DNA of 64,000 nt from a virus, in the IMG/VR virus record IMGVR_UViG_3300043444_000523, positions 1 through 64,000 of that record; one strand, given 5' to 3'. This document shows positions 8,273-15,866 of this stretch, one piece after another; the stretch's first letter is position 1; the number at the start of each line of letters is the position of its first letter. The notes beneath the pieces were generated by a model. The model ran no database searches, had not been told where the DNA came from, and saw nothing but the letters and a program-made list of their open reading frames with translations. Made by a program: the position numbers and the translations under genes.

Positions 8273-9109
8273 GTGAACGAGTTGCACATCCTCAACCTTG
8301 GCGCTGGCGTACAGTCAACCGCGCTCTACCTGATGGAGATGGAACACATATGGGGGCTGCGTTTTGACTACTCGATCTTTGCTGATACGAAGAACGAGCC
8401 GAAGAAGGTGTACCAGCATTTGAAGTGGCTCAGGTCTTTGAATGGCTCGACGATCCTGACTGGCAGTAAAGGCAGCCTGTTGTCCGACCTTCTTGTCGGC
8501 CAAAAGACGACTAAAAGGAGCGCCTCTATCCCATCGTATACCAAAGGACCGAACGACACGAAGGAAGGAATGACAAAACGGCAATGCACAAAAGAGTACA
8601 AGACTGATGTTATCTACCAAATTATTCGCAGGAACATACTAGGCTTGGGAAAAGGCCAACGGGTGCCAAAAGACGTGATAGTTCACCAGTATTTCGGCAT
8701 CTCGACCGATGAATCCAGGAGAATGTCGAAGATAATCAAACGGCTTCCAAAGTGGTCTGTTGGCCATTTTCCGTTCATTGATCACGGCTGGGGCAGACGC
8801 GGTATCCAGGAATGGCTCAAAGATCGAGTGCCGCACGATGTTCCGCGTTCAGCGTGCAAGATTTGTCCGCTCCGCAACGACCACGAGTGGGCCGAGATGA
8901 AACAAGAGGAACCGACAGAATTCAAAGAAGCGTGCGACCTGGACGACAAACTGCGTGAGCCGGGAACAGTTTGCAATCGCGGCATGGACAATCCGATGTA
9001 CCTGCACCGATCTTGCATTCCGCTCAAACTGGTGGACTTCGACAACTTGCCGCCGCAGCAGTTGGACGGGTTCACTTTGTACGATTGCTCTGGCGCATGC
9101 GGAAACTGA
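8273..9109 (+). CDS. PP-loop ATP pyrophosphatase (PAPS reductase-like family)
   Basis: 278 aa from GTG 8273. The N-terminal LNLGAGVQSTALYLM is a PP-loop (SGGxDS-like) and is followed by YSIFADTKNEPKKVYQHL, typical of phage PAPS-reductase/QueC-like proteins. A later ACKICPLRNDHEWAEM gives a CxxCP metal site. Such enzymes adenylate a substrate with release of pyrophosphate; in phages some belong to base-modification pathways, but no queuosine or Dnd genes are seen here. Confidence 0.75.
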   Translation: MNELHILNLGAGVQSTALYLMEMEHIWGLRFDYSIFADTKNEPKKVYQHLKWLRSLNGSTILTGSKGSLLSDLLVGQKTTKRSASIPSYTKGPNDTKEGMTKRQCTKEYKTDVIYQIIRRNILGLGKGQRVPKDVIVHQYFGISTDESRRMSKIIKRLPKWSVGHFPFIDHGWGRRGIQEWLKDRVPHDVPRSACKICPLRNDHEWAEMKQEEPTEFKEACDLDDKLREPGTVCNRGMDNPMYLHRSCIPLKLVDFDNLPPQQLDGFTLYDCSGACGN

Positions 9110-9130
9110 TGGCCGCGAACGGCGTGCCGA
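9108..9130 (+). repeat. Cassette-boundary repeat, copy B
   Basis: Exact second copy of the 8231-8253 sequence, spanning the stop codon of the PP-loop gene. Downstream (to 9206) one frame reads EVNALRAQLGIGVKYREWDEG without a start, which looks like the tail of a lost gene. Confidence 0.9.
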
Positions 9131-9202
9131 GGTCAACGCACTGCGGGCACAGTTGGGCATCGGCGTGAAATACCGTGAATGGGATGAAGGACCGGAGGTG
9201 AC

Positions 9203-9949
9203 ATGAGCGAGCTAATTAGTTTTGACAAAACGGCAATGAGCGAGCCATTTCAGCATGCGCCATGGGATGTTCGCGCAGATTGGCTTGAAGAACAAGGCCA
9301 AGGCGCTGAAGGTGAATTATCCAGGATGCCGTTCACTGCACAAATAGGGCCAGCGGTTTTTTCGGCTGTTGGCTTTTTGGGGCGTGGGAGCGGGAGCGGG
9401 CGCGGGAGCGGGCGCGGGAGCGGGCGCGGGATCGGGAGCGGGAGCGGGATCGGGAGCGGGAGCGGGCGCGGGAGCGGGAGCGGGAGCGGGAGCGGGAGCG
9501 GGCGCGGGATCTGGATCGGGAGCGGGAGCGGGAGCGGGAGCGGGAGCGGGAGCGGGAGCGGGAGCGGGCGCGGGAGCGGGAGCGGGCGCGGGAGCGGGAG
9601 CGGGCGCGGGAGCGGGAGCGGGCGCGGGAGCGGGAGCGGGCGCGGGGGCGGGAGCGGGATCGAACTTATACGGAGTTACGAAATGCAACACGGCAAAAAC
9701 TATTTGGTTCACTGCGGAGACTGGCACACGTTCGTTGGGAAATTTGTGCGATTCGTTTCGCCGTCGATTGCGGAATTCGAGTCTGTATCGAAAATCCGAG
9801 AAACCAGAAACGGAGACAATTGGAATAAACTGGCAAGCGGCGACCAATCCGCCCGCGATGCCTGCGATTATCAGCACTATACCACGCCGACATTCCTGCC
9901 CATCTCGATTGCCGTATTCGAGTGGGTTGGTGAACTGCCGCGTCGATGA
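9203..9949 (+). CDS. Gly-Ser/Gly-Arg repeat protein
   Basis: 248 aa with a strong ribosome site (GGAGGTGAC). The first 35 residues (FQHAPWDVRADWLEEQGQGAEGELSR) resemble the start of a TIGR02996 domain. Then comes a low-complexity (GS/GR)n block of about 95 residues made by a hexanucleotide array, and a C-terminal part with KNYLVHCGDWHTFVGK. Function unknown; the repeat probably forms a flexible linker and may vary in length. Confidence 0.6.
   Translation: MSELISFDKTAMSEPFQHAPWDVRADWLEEQGQGAEGELSRMPFTAQIGPAVFSAVGFLGRGSGSGRGSGRGSGRGIGSGSGIGSGSGRGSGSGSGSGSGRGIWIGSGSGSGSGSGSGSGSGRGSGSGRGSGSGRGSGSGRGSGSGRGGGSGIELIRSYEMQHGKNYLVHCGDWHTFVGKFVRFVSPSIAEFESVSKIRETRNGDNWNKLASGDQSARDACDYQHYTTPTFLPISIAVFEWVGELPRR
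9380..9660 (+). repeat. 6-bp in-frame tandem repeat (GGGAGC/GGGCGC)
   Basis: About 47 hexamer units with scattered ATC and TGG variants, wholly inside the 9203 gene. Because the unit is 6 bp, length changes keep the frame. Open frames in the other phases (Gly-Ala, Pro-Ala) are by-products. Confidence 0.95.
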
Positions 9950-9977
9950 TGGACCGGAAACCAAGTGAGGGCTGACG

Positions 9978-10427
9978 ATGGCAACGACAAAACACAAATT
10001 GTTCATCCGGTGGATGAATCGCCGCGACATGCCAGAAGTTCTTGCAATCGAGCAAGCCAGCAACGACGAGCCGTGGGCTGAGGATGATTTCTTGAAATGC
10101 TTGCGAGAACGAAATTGCATCGGAATCGTTGTTGCCCAAGGCGAAAACGTGATCGGATTCTCGATCTATGAACTTCAAAAAGGTCTGCTCGGAATCATCC
10201 GACTTTCTGTTCATCCGGCGCATCGCAGACGCGGTATCGGGAAAATGATCCTTGAAAAGCTGATTACAAAACTTTCGCTTGCGCGTCGAAATCGACTTTC
10301 AACCGTGATTTGTGAGACGGAACTTGCAGGTCAGTTGTTTCTGCGGAAAAACGGATTCAAAGCGATGAAAATGATTCGCGGGCACTTCGGCTCTCGTGAC
10401 GGAATCATGATGGAGTACGAACTGTGA
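9978..10427 (+). CDS. GNAT-family N-acetyltransferase, RimI-like
   Basis: 149 aa, ATG after GGGCTGACG. RWMNRRDMPEVLAIE is the usual RimI-type opening. RLSVHPAHRRRGIGKMILEK carries the acetyl-CoA-binding R/Q-x-x-G-x-G/A loop, and the end (FLRKNGFKAMK) is the conserved Y/FxxxGF motif. It would acetylate a protein N-terminus or small molecule with acetyl-CoA. The substrate is unknown. Confidence 0.88.
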   Translation: MATTKHKLFIRWMNRRDMPEVLAIEQASNDEPWAEDDFLKCLRERNCIGIVVAQGENVIGFSIYELQKGLLGIIRLSVHPAHRRRGIGKMILEKLITKLSLARRNRLSTVICETELAGQLFLRKNGFKAMKMIRGHFGSRDGIMMEYEL

Positions 10428-10496
10428 TCCGCTACCTCGACCGCAAGCTAACCGCCCGACAAGCCGCTATGCGGTGAGAAAAACGAAAGGCTAAAC

Positions 10497-10730
10497 ATGA
10501 CACCCGCCTACCGCTGGCCGAAACCTGGAACCGACTCGACGCCGACCGAGCCGGGGCACTACTGGCTCAGGAACGCAAAACAGTCGTCAGGGCTATTGAT
10601 CCCCGATGACGTTTACGAAGTGAGTCTGTTCGCGGGAATACTGATGATCCACGATTACGGACCAGTATACGTCCACGACATCATCGGCGAGTGGTGCCGC
10701 GTGCCGGAGCCGGGAGAGCCGGGAGCGTGA
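10497..10730 (+). CDS. Hypothetical protein
   Basis: 77 aa. The pattern PTEPGHYWLRN ... HDYGPVYVHDIIGEWCRVPEP resembles short phage proteins of the EPGWYWFR...EWCGPIP type (DUF551-like). Function unknown. The TGA overlaps the next GTG. Confidence 0.5.
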   Translation: MTPAYRWPKPGTDSTPTEPGHYWLRNAKQSSGLLIPDDVYEVSLFAGILMIHDYGPVYVHDIIGEWCRVPEPGEPGA

Positions 10731-11008
10731 AACGTCTGACCACAACTGAACGCAACCGCCGCATCTCGGAAGGGCTTCGGCTTGCGTGGAAACGGAGGAA
10801 ACAAATGGCCGCACTTTGGATCAACGTCGAATTCGAGTCAGTCAAACGAATCACCGACAAGGCGATCCTATTCGTTGTCGATGGTGAGGATGTTTGGATT
10901 CCAGTGAGCCAGATTGCGCCCAGCGACCGTGACCAGTACGAAGAGGGCGATACTGATGGAAGCGTTTCCGTCAGCGAGTGGTTTGCAAACCAGAAAGGAT
11001 TAGCATGA
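10727..11008 (+). CDS. Hypothetical protein with WIPxSQI domain
   Basis: 93 aa from GTG 10727; an alternative ATG at 10805 has the better ribosome site (GGAGG) and would give 67 aa. The N-terminal RNRRISEGLRLAWKRRK is basic. The rest (DKAILFVVDGEDVWIPVSQI ... VSVSEWFANQKGL) matches a short phage family of unknown function ending in a WLA.KGL tail. The leader at 10778-10800 is repeated before the gene at 11385. Confidence 0.6.
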   Translation: MKRLTTTERNRRISEGLRLAWKRRKQMAALWINVEFESVKRITDKAILFVVDGEDVWIPVSQIAPSDRDQYEEGDTDGSVSVSEWFANQKGLA

Positions 11009-11127
11009 ATACGATCAGCAAGTTTCATTTCGGGAATGGCATCACGTTCTGCCGACTTGATGACGGCAGCGTTCGTGTCGAGGGAATGCAAGACAAAGAA
11101 TCTGTCGTGATTGACCCGTATTCGTAG
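11005..11127 (+). CDS. Micro-gene, 40 aa
   Basis: ATG overlaps the preceding TGA; ends in TAG. Begins MNTISKFHFGNGITFCRLDD. One of four very short, tightly packed frames. No family recognised; coding is inferred from overlap phasing and codon use. Confidence 0.45.
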   Translation: MNTISKFHFGNGITFCRLDDGSVRVEGMQDKESVVIDPYS

Positions 11128-11217
11128 ATGTCGATTATCGACGCTGTTGGGTTCAACCCTGGGCAGACGATTGGACTGGCCAACGAAATTCATCGAGGGA
11201 TTGGGAGTAACGTATGA
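11128..11217 (+). CDS. Micro-gene, 29 aa
   Basis: ATG immediately after the preceding TAG, ending as ATGA with the next frame. Begins MSIIDAVGFNPGQTIGLANE. Could be translated by reinitiation. Function unknown. Confidence 0.35.
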   Translation: MSIIDAVGFNPGQTIGLANEIHRGIGSNV

Positions 11218-11357
11218 ACCGACTTCGCGCTATCTGGTTGTTTCTTCGCATCGTTTGGCGTCCGTGGGACACGTACCCGGACGGCGACAGGATTCGCACA
11301 TATCGAATTTCTGCAAAAACCGCGTGGGAAGTTTCACAAACTGTTTGGCTCGATTAA
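11214..11357 (+). CDS. Micro-gene, 47 aa, Trp-rich
   Basis: ATGA overlap start. MNRLRAIWLFLRIVWRPWDT is hydrophobic and basic and might contact a membrane. Function unknown. Confidence 0.4.
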   Translation: MNRLRAIWLFLRIVWRPWDTYPDGDRIRTYRISAKTAWEVSQTVWLD

Positions 11358-11384
11358 CGGCTTGCGTGGAAACGGAGGAAGAAA

Positions 11385-11534
11385 ATGAGCGAACAAGCAA
11401 AATGCCAACTGTGTGGCGAACCAATGCCCGCTGGCGAAGAAATGTTCAATTTCCACGGCTACAGCGGGCCATTGCCGAGTTCTGCGAACAGAAAACGGCA
11501 GAACATCGGCGCAAGGCGCATCATTTGCAACTGA
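11385..11534 (+). CDS. Small zinc-finger-like protein, perhaps truncated
   Basis: 49 aa with a strong ribosome site (GGAGGAAG). CQLCGEPMPAGEEMFNFHGY resembles short planctomycete proteins that have this Cys motif and then a Pro-rich tail. Here the frame ends soon after. A different frame, open to 11572 (FPRLQRAIAEFCEQKTAEHR), looks coding, so a frameshift near 11460 is possible. Confidence 0.45.
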   Translation: MSEQAKCQLCGEPMPAGEEMFNFHGYSGPLPSSANRKRQNIGARRIICN

Positions 11535-11561
11535 TTATCGACAAATACAAGGAGAGCGACC

Positions 11562-12299
11562 ATGAATCTTGACCGCGTTACCATTACCGGACCCGATGAC
11601 AGCATTCGGCCTGAAGACTTGATCGGACTGACAAAGGAATTCCCGTTTGTGGAGTGGGGCATCCTTCATTCCGCGAGCAACCGTGGGAACAATCGATTTC
11701 CAAGCCACAAGTGGATGTGCGATCTGCAAGACTTGGCTGGCAAAGAACACTTGCCGCTGTCGCTGCATCTCTGCGGTCGATACGTCCGCGAGCTTCTCTT
11801 TGGCGGCATCCCAGAAAGCGTGCTGACGTTCCTTCCCATGTTTCGCCGCGTCCAACTGAACTTTCATGCCGAGCGAAACGAATGCCATCCGAAATCGTTT
11901 TTTGAGGCGCTGAAGAAAATCAGCGAAGGGCAACGCGAATTCATCTTCCAACTTGATGGCGCTCTTGGCAATCAGCACATGGACGCGGTACGCGCGATTG
12001 GTGAACTCAACACGTTCGGCTTGTTCGACGTGTCCGGCGGTGCTGGCATTCTGCCAACCGAATGGCCGTCACCGATCTACTATCGCGACATGCGACCGGA
12101 CTACCACGGCTACGCAGGCGGTCTTGGGCCGGACAATCTCGCCGAGCAGATGCCGCTGATCGGCAAAGCCGCGAAAGGTTGTCGATTCTGGATTGACATG
12201 GAGACGCGGGTGCGGTCGGACAACGACCGGCAATTCGACCTTGCCAAAGTGCGGAAATGTTTGGAGTTGTCGCGGCCGTTCGTGAAAGGGCCAGCATGA
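11562..12299 (+). CDS. TIM-barrel-like protein, TrpF-like
   Basis: 245 aa, after AAGGAGAGCGACC. Segments fit a phosphoribosylanthranilate isomerase-like barrel: an early substrate loop (WGILHSASNRGNNRFPSH), RVQLNFHAERNECHP, LFDVSGGAGILP and GYAGGLGPDNL near the phosphate-binding end. No other trp genes are present, so a tryptophan role is unlikely. The family is seen in phages with unknown substrate. Confidence 0.55.
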   Translation: MNLDRVTITGPDDSIRPEDLIGLTKEFPFVEWGILHSASNRGNNRFPSHKWMCDLQDLAGKEHLPLSLHLCGRYVRELLFGGIPESVLTFLPMFRRVQLNFHAERNECHPKSFFEALKKISEGQREFIFQLDGALGNQHMDAVRAIGELNTFGLFDVSGGAGILPTEWPSPIYYRDMRPDYHGYAGGLGPDNLAEQMPLIGKAAKGCRFWIDMETRVRSDNDRQFDLAKVRKCLELSRPFVKGPA

Positions 12300-13063
12300 A
12301 CCACGAATCCGCCTTCCTCGCCGCCATCCGCGACCAGCCCGCCGACGATTTCCGCCGACTCGTATATGCCGAGTACCTGGATGGGCAGGGCGATCCGAGA
12401 GGCGAACTGATACGGGTGCAGTGCGAGTTGGCGAAGATGACTTGCGACAAGTGTAACATGACTGGCACTTTCATAGCCGACAATGGAAAACATTACGTGA
12501 AATGCAGCACCTGCTGGCCTCTGCGAGAACGTGAAATCGAACTGTTCCATTTCCATTGGAACGAATGGGCCAAACCGTTTGACGCACTCAGACGGATCAA
12601 CCCGCTGCCGTTCACCGTCCGCTTCGTTCGCGGCTTCCCCGAAGTCTCGCTGACGATTAGTGCGTTCCTGGGTGAGCGGTGCGAATGGCACGTTCACACC
12701 GGCAATTCTCGCAGTGGCAATTTCAGCAAGTGCCTTTACTGCCACGACACCGGCTACCGCAACGGCCTCGCCGGTCCGCTGTTCGCCGCGTGCCCGGACA
12801 TCATGGCCGTGCGACTGACGGATCGGGAGCCAGATTTTGTTGACTGGTGGAACGCGGATCGGCCGCATCCAAACTCTTCTACTCTTCATCCAGAATCAGA
12901 ATTACCATTCGTGCTCTGGAAGAATCTCGACATAACTGGTCGTGATCGGTGTAAACAAGCCGACTCCCCCGCTCATGCTCACGCCGCCATGTCCGCCGCG
13001 TGCATGAAGCTGGGGCTGGAGTGGGCGGAACTGGAACACGAACGAAAGGCGGTGACGGCGTGA
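12296..13063 (+). CDS. TIGR02996 domain protein with zinc motifs
   Basis: 255 aa, ATGA start. Residues 1-45 (ESAFLAAIRDQPADDFRRLV, then YAEYLDGQGDPRGELIR) are a clear TIGR02996 domain, very common in Gemmata-type planctomycetes. A two-CxxC zinc ribbon (CDKCNMTG ... CSTC) and CLYCHDTG follow. The rest is unrecognised. This is the best host marker in the window. Confidence 0.8.
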   Translation: MNHESAFLAAIRDQPADDFRRLVYAEYLDGQGDPRGELIRVQCELAKMTCDKCNMTGTFIADNGKHYVKCSTCWPLREREIELFHFHWNEWAKPFDALRRINPLPFTVRFVRGFPEVSLTISAFLGERCEWHVHTGNSRSGNFSKCLYCHDTGYRNGLAGPLFAACPDIMAVRLTDREPDFVDWWNADRPHPNSSTLHPESELPFVLWKNLDITGRDRCKQADSPAHAHAAMSAACMKLGLEWAELEHERKAVTA

Positions 13064-13635
13064 ACATCGAAATACTGTGCTGGAAGTGCGGGACTGGCTT
13101 GAAGTATCACTTCTACATCAGCCCAATAGTAGACAATTCATTGAGTATGGAAATCGATCCATGTCCAAAGTGCTGTCCACATCCGGTAGCCGTGGACAAG
13201 ACAGACACGGAGTCAATCAGGAAGATGGAAGCGGCAATGGCGGAATACTTGAAGAGTTACAACGAACCGATAACCGCACTCACCGACGAACTCGGCAGAC
13301 CGGCTGGGGCTGTCTGGAAAAAAGCAAATGGGTACAGAATCGTACTACAAATAACAAAAGAATCTGACGGCAGATTTTCAGCCGTGGCACTGAATCTTCC
13401 AGGGGCGGGAAGCTGTGGTGATACTGCCGCCGAAGCCGAAGCCAATGCCAAGGAAGCGATTCTCGCAGCTATTGAAAGCTACGGCGATTACATTCCGTGG
13501 ACGGAACCGCGACTGACAAAAGATACGGGGATTGTGAAATATATCATGCTGAAACGTGAATCGGAACCCGTTGACGACTTCCCGAATCAATACGACGACT
13601 ACGTTCGCGGGCTGCGAAAGGAAGGCAAGCTGTGA
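13060..13635 (+). CDS. Zinc ribbon - HicB-like fusion
   Basis: 191 aa from GTG 13060. The N-terminal CWKCGTG and CPKCC make a zinc ribbon. Residues about 85-135 (GYRIVLQITKESDGRFSAVA, LPGAGSCGDTAAEAEANAKE) match the HicB antitoxin fold (beta-alpha-beta RNase H-like). No HicA mRNA interferase gene is adjacent, so it is an orphan or has another job. A C-terminal extension of about 50 residues follows. Confidence 0.65.
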   Translation: MNIEILCWKCGTGLKYHFYISPIVDNSLSMEIDPCPKCCPHPVAVDKTDTESIRKMEAAMAEYLKSYNEPITALTDELGRPAGAVWKKANGYRIVLQITKESDGRFSAVALNLPGAGSCGDTAAEAEANAKEAILAAIESYGDYIPWTEPRLTKDTGIVKYIMLKRESEPVDDFPNQYDDYVRGLRKEGKL

Positions 13636-13859
13636 GCCGCAAAACCGGGAACCTACGAAAACGCCCTGCTATCGAGTCAGCAAAATGCAAGGCGTTACCA
13701 AAACGTGCCACGGCAATTCAAAGATTGCTGCAATCTACGTTCAAAGTTCATATAGACGCTGGGCGGGATCAAATCGTGTTTGATGCCGTATACGTCACTG
13801 ACGTTACGCCACAGACGCTGTTCTTGAAAGCAGTAGGAATGACCACCATTTTGGGGTAA
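13632..13859 (+). CDS. Hypothetical protein
   Basis: 75 aa from a GTG overlapping the preceding TGA. Basic first half (RKTGNLRKRPAIESAKCKA), then FDAVYVTDVTPQTLFLKAV. No family recognised. Confidence 0.4.
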   Translation: MSRKTGNLRKRPAIESAKCKALPKRATAIQRLLQSTFKVHIDAGRDQIVFDAVYVTDVTPQTLFLKAVGMTTILG

Positions 13860-13862
13860 GCC

Positions 13863-14195
13863 ATGACCGACCTGCAAAGAGCCGCGATTGCACTGGATGA
13901 ATTGTTTGCGGATAAGAGCCGATGGACGCAAGGGGCGTTTGCACGGCGGAAAGACGGTAGTGAATGCTCGTCACGTTCTGGTGATGCTGCTTGTTGGTGT
14001 TTGCTGGGAGGGATAAATCGTACCGCAGAGTGTCTTATTGACTGTGGAATTTTGCAAAAAATGGCCGAAGATATAAGTCATGAACAGCACCTTTCTTATA
14101 CCGCAATAGATGTCAACGACTTCAGAGGCTACGATGCCGTCATGCAGGTGATCGGTGAGGTGCGCAAGCGGCTTGGTGTACCGAGGGCAGAATGA
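13863..14195 (+). CDS. DUF6197-like protein, copy 2
   Basis: 110 aa. DLQRAAIALDELFADKSRW, then TQGAFARR and SGDAACWCLLGGINR, then a C-terminal VMQVIGEVRKRLGVP match the DUF6197 layout as I remember it. Paralog of the 6991 gene. Function unknown. ATGA overlap with the HNH gene. Confidence 0.65.
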   Translation: MTDLQRAAIALDELFADKSRWTQGAFARRKDGSECSSRSGDAACWCLLGGINRTAECLIDCGILQKMAEDISHEQHLSYTAIDVNDFRGYDAVMQVIGEVRKRLGVPRAE

Positions 14196-14524
14196 AAATA
14201 ACCAACAGGCATCTGCTCAGGGAGTTTTCCAGGAAGCCAGCATGTGAGTTTTGCGGCAAGAGGAACACTCATGGCCTCGACCCGCACCATTTTTGGGTCA
14301 AGAGAGGCATGGGCGGAGGAAGCCGACTGGATGTGGCCATAAACCTGATTGCACTTTGCCGAATTCCGTGCCACCATGATGCCGAACACGGGAAGATCAC
14401 CAAAGAGACACTGCTGAAGATCGTGTCCAGAAGAGAGAAGAGGACAGAAGAGAGCATCATCAAAGAGCTGACGAGGCTCAGGTGGTCGATTGGCAAAGAA
14501 CAACAAACAGACACATGGCAATAA
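14192..14524 (+). CDS. HNH-like nuclease
   Basis: 110 aa. CEFCGKRNTHGLDPHHFWVK gives CxxC plus the HH of the betabetaalpha-metal motif; then NLIALCRIPCHHDAEHGKI supplies the Asn and the last His with the second Cys pair. It may be a homing-type or packaging-associated nicking enzyme. It ends at palindrome 4. Confidence 0.75.
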   Translation: MKITNRHLLREFSRKPACEFCGKRNTHGLDPHHFWVKRGMGGGSRLDVAINLIALCRIPCHHDAEHGKITKETLLKIVSRREKRTEESIIKELTRLRWSIGKEQQTDTWQ

Positions 14525-14545
14525 TAGGCGCGACTCGCGCCTATT
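14523..14545. repeat. Dispersed palindrome, copy 4
   Basis: Perfect arms around a central C. The TAA of the HNH gene overlaps its left edge (TAATAG). Confidence 0.97.
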
Positions 14546-14565
14546 ATTTCGGTATCCGTTTTTTC

Positions 14566-14592
14566 TTGACGGCGAATCGCTTTTGCTATACA
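14566..14592 (+). promoter_or_regulatory. Candidate sigma70-type promoter
   Basis: TTGACG (14566) and TATACA (14587) are 15 bp apart, with a TTGC extended -10. It lies between palindrome 4 and the 14618 gene, in the first real gap of the operon. Spacing is short, so this is moderate evidence. Confidence 0.5.
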
Positions 14593-14617
14593 CTGTCCTA
14601 AACCCAAGGAATTGAAA

Positions 14618-14929
14618 ATGAAAATCCGAGATGCAGCAATTCGAGTCATGGAACGTGGCCATTCTCGGTTCCCAAGACTCGCCCAACACTACTTGGCCAG
14701 AAACGTCGTTGCCGAGTACATTCACTCAAATCCAGAGTTCGGCAAAGAAGAAGTAGGCGATGCCCCTGACGCACTCAAGGAGTCGCTTCGGGCCGCTTTT
14801 GATGCTGTTGAAGCACGGCTTGAGTCAAACGGGAAAACGGTCCTGTTGTCACTGGTTCAAGCAGCTGAATATGTTCTGATTGACGCCGGGCTCATTGACG
14901 TTCTGTGGGATATGTGGTTCAAAAAGTAA
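14618..14929 (+). CDS. Hypothetical protein
   Basis: 103 aa from ATG 14618, 7 bp after AAGGAA. All-helical (IRDAAIRVMERGHSRFPRLA ... ALKESLRAAFDAVEARLE). No family recognised. First gene of a probable lysis/host-interaction block. Confidence 0.5.
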   Translation: MKIRDAAIRVMERGHSRFPRLAQHYLARNVVAEYIHSNPEFGKEEVGDAPDALKESLRAAFDAVEARLESNGKTVLLSLVQAAEYVLIDAGLIDVLWDMWFKK

Positions 14930-14962
14930 TTTCACTTGAAAGGGTCTATCATGGCCGAATAA

Positions 14963-15205
14963 TTGAACAAGCCTGTTGCTGGCTGGAAGTCCAGTGAGTT
15001 CTGGAGTAACCTTCTTTCGCAGGTGACTCCTGTTGTTGGGCTGCTAGTCACTCTTGGAGTTGTAACACAAGTCCAAGGCGATGCATGGTCGAAGACTGGC
15101 GTGGCCATCATTGGCGCAATTGCGTCCATCGTTGCCGCTTTCGCTGGCAGCAGCACGGCAAAGAACTACACCAACAACCGAACGAAGCTGAAATCTGGTG
15201 AGTAA
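14963..15205 (+). CDS. Holin-like membrane protein with nonsense codon 4
   Basis: 80 aa from TTG 14963. The natural start appears to be ATG 14951 (after GAAAGG), which reads M-A-E and then TAA before LNKPVAGWKSSEFW. Two hydrophobic stretches (VTPVVGLLVTLGVVTQV and VAIIGAIASIVAAFA) and a charged tail fit a small holin. Restart at TTG directly after the stop is possible. Or it is a mutation or base error. Confidence 0.55.
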   Translation: MNKPVAGWKSSEFWSNLLSQVTPVVGLLVTLGVVTQVQGDAWSKTGVAIIGAIASIVAAFAGSSTAKNYTNNRTKLKSGE

Positions 15206-15207
15206 AA

Positions 15208-15306
15208 ATGAACGGCTACGAAATTGCAGCTATCATCGTTGCTTGTGCGGTCGCGTTCATGTTGATTACGGCTACGCTTCGTGCTAAGTACAAAAAGGAC
15301 TCATAA
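15208..15306 (+). CDS. Single-span membrane peptide
   Basis: 32 aa: EIAAIIVACAVAFMLITATL, then RAKYKKDS. Its TAA overlaps the next ATG. Between a holin-like and a secreted coiled protein, it may belong to the lysis functions; inferred from position. Confidence 0.5.
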   Translation: MNGYEIAAIIVACAVAFMLITATLRAKYKKDS

Positions 15307-15866
15307 TGTCACGCATCCTGATCTTACTGATCCTGTCCTGTCCCGCGTTCGCACAATCGCCGCCGTCAATCGAAAAACTCGTTGACGATCTTGCGGCACT
15401 ACGGGCGCAACGTCTGGACCTGGAGAAGAAAGAGGCCGAGAAGTCGGCAGAATTAAAGTCACGGCTGGCGGAGTTGCAGCGCCGCATCGACGATCTTGTC
15501 GGGCCGGTCAAGCCAGACACGAATGCGGAGTTCCTATCGGCGGTCAAAGCCGCTCTCGCAAAAGAATCGGACGCCGACAAGTTGTTACTGCCCAAACTGA
15601 TTAGCCTGTATCGGGCCGCATCGCAGACGGTATCGGCGGCAACGACCTGGGGCGCGTTATGGCAGGCAATGGCATCGACCGCGACACAACTTGGCATAGC
15701 TGGCGGCAAGTTGCCCAACGTACAAGCCGCTGTAAGCAAAGAGTTAATCGCACGTTTGCCGATCAACCCGCGTGAGAAACCGGCTGAGACTCTGACGGCG
15801 GATCATGCGAAACTACTGGCGTCTGAGTTTGCCCGCGTTGTCACCGTACTGGAGCAAGTGAAATAA
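15306..15866 (+). CDS. Secreted coiled-coil protein
   Basis: 186 aa. Signal peptide (SRILILLILSCPAFAQ) with AxA-type cleavage after residue 16. A coiled coil follows (VDDLAALRAQRLDLEKKEAE, then KSRLAELQRRIDDL), then a helical domain. Could be a spanin-like or periplasmic phage protein. No family recognised. Confidence 0.55.
   Translation: MSRILILLILSCPAFAQSPPSIEKLVDDLAALRAQRLDLEKKEAEKSAELKSRLAELQRRIDDLVGPVKPDTNAEFLSAVKAALAKESDADKLLLPKLISLYRAASQTVSAATTWGALWQAMASTATQLGIAGGKLPNVQAAVSKELIARLPINPREKPAETLTADHAKLLASEFARVVTVLEQVK

Noticed and set aside
9317-10120. Long - strand ORF of Pro-Ala repeats and a + strand Gly-Ala ORF (9369-9968)
   Set aside because: Both are other-phase readings of the hexanucleotide array; the 9203 frame has the ribosome site and unique flanking domains.
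13060-13635. HicAB toxin-antitoxin system
   Set aside because: The HicB-like domain is convincing, but no HicA-type gene (short, with the GSH motif) is next to it.
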